A stretch of 64,000 nt of DNA from Icerya purchasi (Eukaryota > Arthropoda > Insecta > Hemiptera > Monophlebidae), in contig CM077115.1 of NCBI GenBank assembly GCA_039619475.1, positions 151,317,774 through 151,381,773 on the forward strand, given 5' to 3'. Under the pieces are notes generated by a model that made no database searches, was not told the origin of the DNA, and saw only the letters and a list, made by a program, of their open reading frames with translations. A program made the translations under genes and the position numbers. Shown here in pieces: positions 58,001 to 64,000 of the stretch; position 1 is the stretch's first letter, and each line of letters begins with the position of its first letter.

Positions 58001-59616
58001 ATTTAGAAAATTGCTTGTTGTCGTTTTTTAACGATCTAGAGCGTTTACTGCGGTTTATCCTACTACAAGTATTTGTCGCGTATATTTTTTAATATGTTTG
58101 TTTTAATTTTATTAATTGAATTTATTATCATCCGATGAAGATTTCTCTTCATCGTAGATTTCAGCCATATTGAAACTGCTTTTGGCTGTAAATTAGCCAC
58201 AGTTAGAAAAAGAGCACGTCTAGGGGTTTAATAATATTTTGCTTTTGTCATATTTGCGGAGTCACGAATTATAAGGCTAGTTAATTAGAGAAATGCAAGT
58301 CAGATTGTATACACCACAAAAACGAAAAAGAAAAGCAGATCACAAATGAAAAAAAAAAAAAAATCAGTTATTTGGCAAAGCAAATAAAACATGTTCCTGT
58401 GTTAGTGTGGTAGTAAATGAAACGAACTTACTTTGGTTTACTGCGCAGAATTGATATTTACCATGATCAATTGTTACGATCGGAATAATGTGTTGTTATA
58501 ATAGGAGGTAACCGGACTACAACGCGAACGCACGGTGCCGATTTTAACGTAACTGACAACAGTCAACCGGAACGATAAAATTGCGAACGAAATGATTAAA
58601 AAAATAAGCAACATATATTTCAGAAATATTAAAAACAATTTTTTGGAAAAATATTTAAACTTCGATTAATTTCTAATATTTGGAAGATGAGAAATCATAG
58701 AAATCAGTAAATAAATTAGGCGAGGACTCGACAACTGTAAAAGCATATTGAAATGCTTCAATTACTTTGAGGTCCCTATTCTAGAACCTAGTGAAACGTA
58801 TTGATGTTTTAATTTTCTATAACTGCGCCGTGTGTGGTGGACGCGAAAATTCCGATCGGGAAAGAGGGTGTTACTACATACATACATATATTCCAGAACA
58901 AATGCGAGCTGGCTTAAAACGAATTACCTGGGCAATAATGTAAAATGAACTCTAATAGACACGTGCGTATAACTCTCTATTATGACAATGAGTGACTTAC
59001 TTTTTACGCCCGGACAGAGTTTATCATTTAACTGTCTATGCTGACTAGAAATGCATAACAATTAAGAAAAAACGAAGGTATACGAGGAAAACAGTTTAAA
59101 CGGAAGGCGTGGCGCGCAAAAACAAAACATGCAACGCGGTTGGCACTGAATTAACAGGAAACAATGTGTCAACCTGCGAACTGATCGACGTTACGACGAA
59201 GAAAAAAACCATTAAGAACTGCTAAACCAAGGCGCTTTAGTGATCAAACGAAAAACACTTTGCTCTGAAATTTTTCTATAATTAGCCTATTCTCTTGACC
59301 TTTTCGTCATGCCTCATAGATGAAACAGGCTTTGAATAAACAGATATATAAATCGTTTTTTCCAACTAATAAGAAAGTGATCGACCTAAGTAATTGTAAA
59401 ATTTTCGTCATTACATTTTATTTTACGTATATTTTTATCAAAATCCATTCTGAAATACACTACTGAATCAGCTGTGGAGTAAAGCAAAATTGGTGGAATG
59501 TGCGAAAAATATACCGCACTTATCAAGACTGAACGTCAACAATTTTTCATAAATAAATAAAAAACATAGACTTGATTCGATATTTTTTTAAAAAGTGGAG
59601 AAATTTGTGGTTGTTT
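58001..59616. other. No recognisable feature
   Basis: AT-rich, no coding motif, microsatellite or inverted repeat of note. Confidence 0.5.
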
Positions 59617-60130
59617 TTTTTTAAGCAGTACAAACAGAGTTCTATAGAGTTGTTTAAACTATGAGTCGGCTAGAAACGGAAGTAACCAAGTGGGTAAACG
59701 ATATCAGGAGTAGGAAAAAAGAGAATAGGTAAGGGGTAAGAATTTTGAACTAAAGTAAATCAGAATATAGAAGAAAGCGTTTAGGAGATAAGGTGGAACA
59801 TCAAAGAAATTGCGGTCAGGAGTACACTACCGGTTATCTCATTAAGGGAGGGAGAAGTATTGACAAGTGAGAAAACATGCATTGTAATGAAAGAAGTAAA
59901 GTATGACTAAGTAGAGCTCTCATAAGGAAAACATAGAGAAACGTCGTAAGAAGAGAAAATACTAAGAATGAACATTGCATAGAGAGGTTGAGAAAACGTT
60001 GATTGCAAAAAATCTAAGAGACACGAGTTGGACCAGGATTTAAGGTGAAATATTTCGAATAAGGAATAAATTTGAATTCGGTGAAACTGAAAAATATTGT
60101 AAATAATCAGGGGGGCCGATTGATACAATC
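59617..60130 (-). pseudogene. LINE family 1, decayed 3' end
   Basis: A T-run at 59617 is followed by purine-rich plus-strand sequence. The minus-strand frame at 59907-60128 has QPLYAMFILSIFSSYDVSLC, matching the family's PxPYxAxFILSxPSxxVVP end. Confidence 0.65.
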
Positions 60131-60507
60131 GTCTGCCACTTCACCAAAAATTGGTTTGATAGCATTGTTAGAAATAAGCATTTTGGTCGTTTTTTTTTTT
60201 TTATAGCCTAATAATTGGATGCATATTAATGCGTGAAATCGCAGCCACTTAATTTTGAGTGAAATTGAACTGGAAGATTTTTTAGTAACTTAAAAAAAAG
60301 TATGCAAGAAAATAATATAGTTGTTCCGTAAAAACTATTATCATGGTATGGAGTTAAACATGATATCAATTGATGCACTTTGATGTGGGGTATATGTGGT
60401 ATAATGTTGAAAAACAATAAAGAAGGAATAGAGTTTAATTTTTTATAAAATAACAAAGAATAAGGGGAATTAAAAAACGAATATTTATATGTTTTGGATA
60501 ATAGGTG

Positions 60508-60543
<36 letters not shown>

Positions 60544-61993
60544 CTGGACATATATAATCTTGACAAATATGTATATAATCGGGATATTATCGGTATAGAC
60601 GTTTTTTTTTTTTTTTTTTCTAGATGCAACATGTTTAAATTTTTTTTATTCGGATTTTTATTATTTTGTTTATTTTTTGCTATTATTATTGTATATTTGA
60701 AATGGGAGAGAAAATAAAAGTTCATTAAGTTACATCACACGTATTTATAAGGAAAATATGTATATTATACGTTCAGATATTTATTTATTCTAAATCCAAT
60801 TAAATAATAAGGAATAAGAATAATAGATAGATTCCGGGTTTAATTCCAAATATTGACTTTTTATAACTGATAATTTTGAAATATTGCGCAGAAAAACTTT
60901 TTCCCCCACAGTTCTTGAAAAGATTTATTATTACAGATACTTTTTTTAAAAGTTCAAAAAAAGGAAAACTTCGAATGATCACAAAATTCGGGTTTTGGGC
61001 GTTACTTTCACATAAAAGTACCTAAAAACATAAATAAAATTTAAATATAACTTGTCGGTTAAAATAATAACGCTACTGCATATCAGATTTATTCGTTGTT
61101 TAAATTTTTTTGTTGGCCGCGTTCAATGTAATTTTTTATACAAGTAAAAAAACTTTCAAAGGAGAACTATTTAGCAATTCGAAGTTGTAATAATTACACA
61201 ATGAATATTGTTATAAAATAGTTAATTTTTTAGTCATTCGAATGCGTGTATAAAAAATCCAACATTGATATGAACTTTTTAGAATCAGTGAAGCGTATGT
61301 TATCTCGTTTTAATTGCTTTACGGCAGTTCAATCAAGCGGAACCAACTAAAGGCGTCTGTTTTAACGTGTTTTTATCAGTCAGCCAGAATGTCAAAGTGT
61401 AGTGTGAACATTCATCAATGATAAAAATGTAAATTGTTTTCTTATCAGTTACTAACCCTTTTTTTTTTTTTTTTTCGGTTTGCTTGACCTAGAGCAATTG
61501 AAAAACGAAATCAAAGCAGAATATGTAAATCACAGATTGAACTAGAAAATAATTAGAAACTGCTATGAAATAAAGAAGAGCCAAATAGAACATCTAAATT
61601 CGGAAGACCTTTTGCAAATGCCTTATTAGATAATCCTTGTTTCTTTGCTGCCAGTTAGGCTATTTACGTTCTTTATATTTGATATCAGGTAACCTTCGGA
61701 TGATGTTCGGCATACTAGAATGTAATATTCACTTTTTAATTGAGAATACAAAAGATTGATCAGAAGAGTTAATATCAGTAACGAAACTAGATATTTCTTT
61801 GTACTTCTGTCTCAATTTTGAAGGTCAACGAGTCTCCTGACGCATGTTTTCCTTTGGCACGTTCGTTTTCATTGTGACCCTTTTGTTAGAAGATTTAGGT
61901 AATGAGTTTGAGTTGCGGACACTCTCTGTGTAAAAGCGTTCCAAGATGCGTTCAATGTGAAAGTAAAGAATAAACAGAGAACCAGCGGGCCAG
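60131..61993. other. No gene; one possible LINE tail
   Basis: Has (TA)n at 60509-60541 and a T-run at 60602-60620. A T-run at about 61460 followed by CGGTTTGCTTGACCTAGAGC may be a LINE family 1 tail. Nothing else recognised. Confidence 0.4.
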
Positions 61994-62570
61994 TTTTTTT
62001 TTTTTTTTTTTTATTTTCTTTGAGCACGTCAACTCAGGACATTTACCCAACACAAAGGACTAACAAATAATGAAACTTAGGGACTTGAAAGTTAAATCAG
62101 GAAGCGATTAGAAACAGAAGAAATGAAGGTAGCCCCAATACAGGAACAACAGAAAGAGAAGGAAGAGCAAGAATGTAGTGGGCACAGTAAGGGGTCGGGA
62201 GGCCAAGGCCAAGCAAATTAGAATAAAGGACTGCGCGTTCTGAGGAGATAGATAAGCATTCGAATAGGAGGTGATTTGCATCACAGGTCAAATTTAAGAT
62301 AGGAGAATGGAAGGGACACAAGGGAGACTGAACAATATTAAAACGAAAGAGGGAGGCAGGAAGCAGACTGTGATTAAAGCGGAGGCGAATTATGGAAGAA
62401 ATAACAGAACGGCTGATGCAGGGAAAATTATTAAACCAGGAAGAATTAGGTGGAGACGGTTGTATAGCAAGGTAAAAATAGTTAGGATTGGAGAAAAGAG
62501 ACGGATAAAGATCAGTCCCAAAGTCATGGTGAAAACGATAAGAGAGTGGACAGAGACGTAGATACATGTT
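61994..62570 (-). pseudogene. LINE family 1, 5'-truncated copy with clear tail
   Basis: A T-run at 61994-62013 and the tail complement GAGCACGTCAACTCAGGACA. Minus-strand frame 62567-62097: CPLSYRFHHDFGTDLYPSLF, FYLAIQPSPPNSSWFNNFPC, RLRFNHSLLPASLFRFNI, then CPFHSPILNLTCDANHLLFE with C. The frame is intact from the truncation point to near the end, so this is one of the younger copies. Confidence 0.9.
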
Positions 62571-62841
62571 TTTTTTTTTAAAATAATTAAAGCATCGATG
62601 ATACTTTCTGTCCTGAAAAGGAAAAGAGGATTTTCCATTAACGAGCCGATGGGAACTTATAATTTCAGGAAGCGTTGTTAGAAATTCTCCTCAAACTTTC
62701 CGCTAAGGGAAAGTTTATTTTCCAATACAATTAGTAACACATTTTCTGTAATAAAAAATTATAGCGATTATTTGTCTATCTCATAAAGCGGACAGTGTGA
62801 CATTACTGTTCCTATTATAACCCGAAAATGATTTCTAAGAA

Positions 62842-63474
62842 CAGCGGTGGATCCAGGGCGGAGGGGGGACATCCACCCAAGAACCAAAGCTTTTATGAAA
62901 AAATTTGTTATAACAGAAAAATTTAATTTATGCGATAAAAAATTTGTATAAATTTTACCTATGGATTTAATTAATAACTAATATTTAATACCGTTTTCTA
63001 GTAAAACTATTAATGTTACGTTTTTATTTTATTTTAAATCCAACTGTCATCGATCTTTTGCCTTTTTTATTTATTTTTAATTTTTATTTTGTAATTTTAA
63101 TTAAAAATAGTTCAATGAGAAATATATATATTTAAACTTGCTCACGAACAATGAATTCGGATTGGATTACTAACAAAAATTAAAAATAAGGGAAGTTTAA
63201 TAAAAATACTAGCTTTCTTACTATTTCTAAACTACCATATTTAAGGTATAATTTTATAATTTCGTTTTATTTTTCACCCCTAAAAGTAAAACAGAAGTTA
63301 AATTAAAAATTGTAATAATTATGTATTTTTAAAACATTTTAAAATTTTTATAAAAGTCGCTATTTGATTTTCTTTATGAAACAAGGGGTATTTCTCTAAT
63401 CTACTGCTTACCGTAAAAGATTTTACGTAATTATATAATTCCCCCTTCAAAATGTCCTTCTAGATCCGTTCCTG
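62842..63474. mobile_element. hAT-type non-autonomous element with 7-bp target duplication
   Basis: Left end CAGCGGTGGATCCAGGGCGG and right end (reverse complement) CAGGAACGGATCTAGAAGGA share CAG---GGATCyAG. Flanks CTAAGAA at 62835-62841 and 63475-63481 are identical. hAT elements usually make 8-bp duplications, and the eighth base differs here. The 633-bp interior is AT-rich without a transposase. Confidence 0.75.
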
Positions 63475-63758
63475 CTAAGAAAAAGCCTGGTTATTTCAAT
63501 GTTATTAAATTTATAGCCGATTACAGTTCGAAACTCAAGAGAGCTGTATCCTTTCTTATTTCAGATAAAAAAAAAAAAACGAACCTTAACCCTTTACGGA
63601 AACGCCAACGCTACGTAAATTTGACGTGCACATTTTTATCGAACCTTTTATCTCTGTAGGAGCTATAAACAATAATTAAAATTTTATAGAACACTTTATT
63701 AATATATTTGAATGCTACACGTTAAATAAGGAAACCTTAATTGCTATCATTGTCCCAA
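63475..63758. other. No recognisable feature
   Basis: AT-rich spacer. Confidence 0.5.
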
Positions 63759-63998
63759 TTAACAACAAGATAAATATATTTTGACTTGATATTCACCATA
63801 GATTGCCTTTGGACAATTATAGCATGCAGTAGTTGTCATTCTTCTTTTTGTACTAGGACAGTTTCTGGAGTAAGATCGTTTCACCTTCTGAACATTTTCG
63901 TCTTTTTCTTTAGGTAGCTGTTTTCCACTATTTAGAACTTTTTCCATATTTGACCTTAGGCTTTTAGACAAAGAAGATGTTGTTTCATATCGATACAT
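63759..63998 (-). pseudogene. piggyBac-like transposase C-terminus, runs off the window
   Basis: The minus-strand frame of 79 codons ends KVKRSYSRNCPSTKRRMTTT then ACYNCPKAIYGEYQVKIYLS with CC. It resembles the Cys-rich C-terminal finger of piggyBac transposases (C-x2-C, then T-x-x-C-x2-C, C, H, C), but some Cys/His are replaced (RSYSRNC, IYGEY). The ATG at the edge is not a real start. Only the tail is seen, so the family call is tentative. Confidence 0.4.
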
Positions 63999-64000
63999 TT

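Overview
This is an AT-rich eukaryotic window, almost certainly from an arthropod. The evidence is one intron-split animal-type glycosidase gene plus transposon families typical of insects: Helitrons, Penelope, an R4/Dong-like LINE, RNase H-bearing LINEs, RTE, gypsy, hAT-type elements and tRNA-derived SINEs. The very large, transposon-filled introns suggest a large, repeat-rich insect genome. A hemipteran is possible, but I cannot fix the species.

Only one host gene is convincingly visible. It lies on the minus strand and encodes a GH27 enzyme, best read as a lysosomal alpha-N-acetylgalactosaminidase-like protein. Its first coding exon is at 33681-33847, the second at 18543-18717, and three clustered exons lie between 4691 and 3980. 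All splice junctions are GT/AG and the reading phases agree. The first 258 residues are in the window. The C-terminal part must lie beyond position 1. The two large introns are about 15 kb and 14 kb.

The introns hold a decayed autonomous Helitron (about 10.0-13.6 kb) and a Penelope-like element with an inverted partial copy and 12-bp flanking repeats (16.1-18.2 kb). They also hold gypsy integrase remains (20.3-21.4 kb), an internally deleted Helitron with a clear 3' hairpin and CTAG end (22.1-23.0 kb), a foldback element (24.8-25.5 kb) and a tRNA-SINE that shares its tail with the resident LINE family (25.8-26.0 kb). An inverted-repeat transposon candidate (4.9-6.7 kb) contains a perfect 79-bp palindrome, and a tandem array of about 290-bp units lies at 8.0-9.3 kb.

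Upstream of exon 1 (34-64 kb) the window is a graveyard of one RNase H-bearing LINE family, present as many 5'-truncated copies in both orientations, with other elements among them. These include an errantivirus-type env fragment (37.0 kb), an RTE fragment (37.6-38.8 kb), two hAT-type non-autonomous elements (40.3 and 62.8 kb), a large foldback (43.0-43.6 kb), a Helitron carrying an OTU-like domain (44.6-45.5 kb) and a second Penelope-type inverted remnant (56.0-56.4 kb). A nested stack at 51.3-54.4 kb has a Helitron shell containing a LINE, in whose TAA tail sits an R4/Dong-like derivative with an intact 301-codon frame. A piggyBac-like C-terminal fragment sits at the right edge.

No CRISPR, operon or prokaryotic feature is present and no functional tRNA or rRNA gene was seen. 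The most interesting leads are the hammerhead-like motifs in the Penelope-type ends, the intact but internally deleted TAA-flanked LINE derivative, the SINE/LINE shared tail, and the perfect palindrome.
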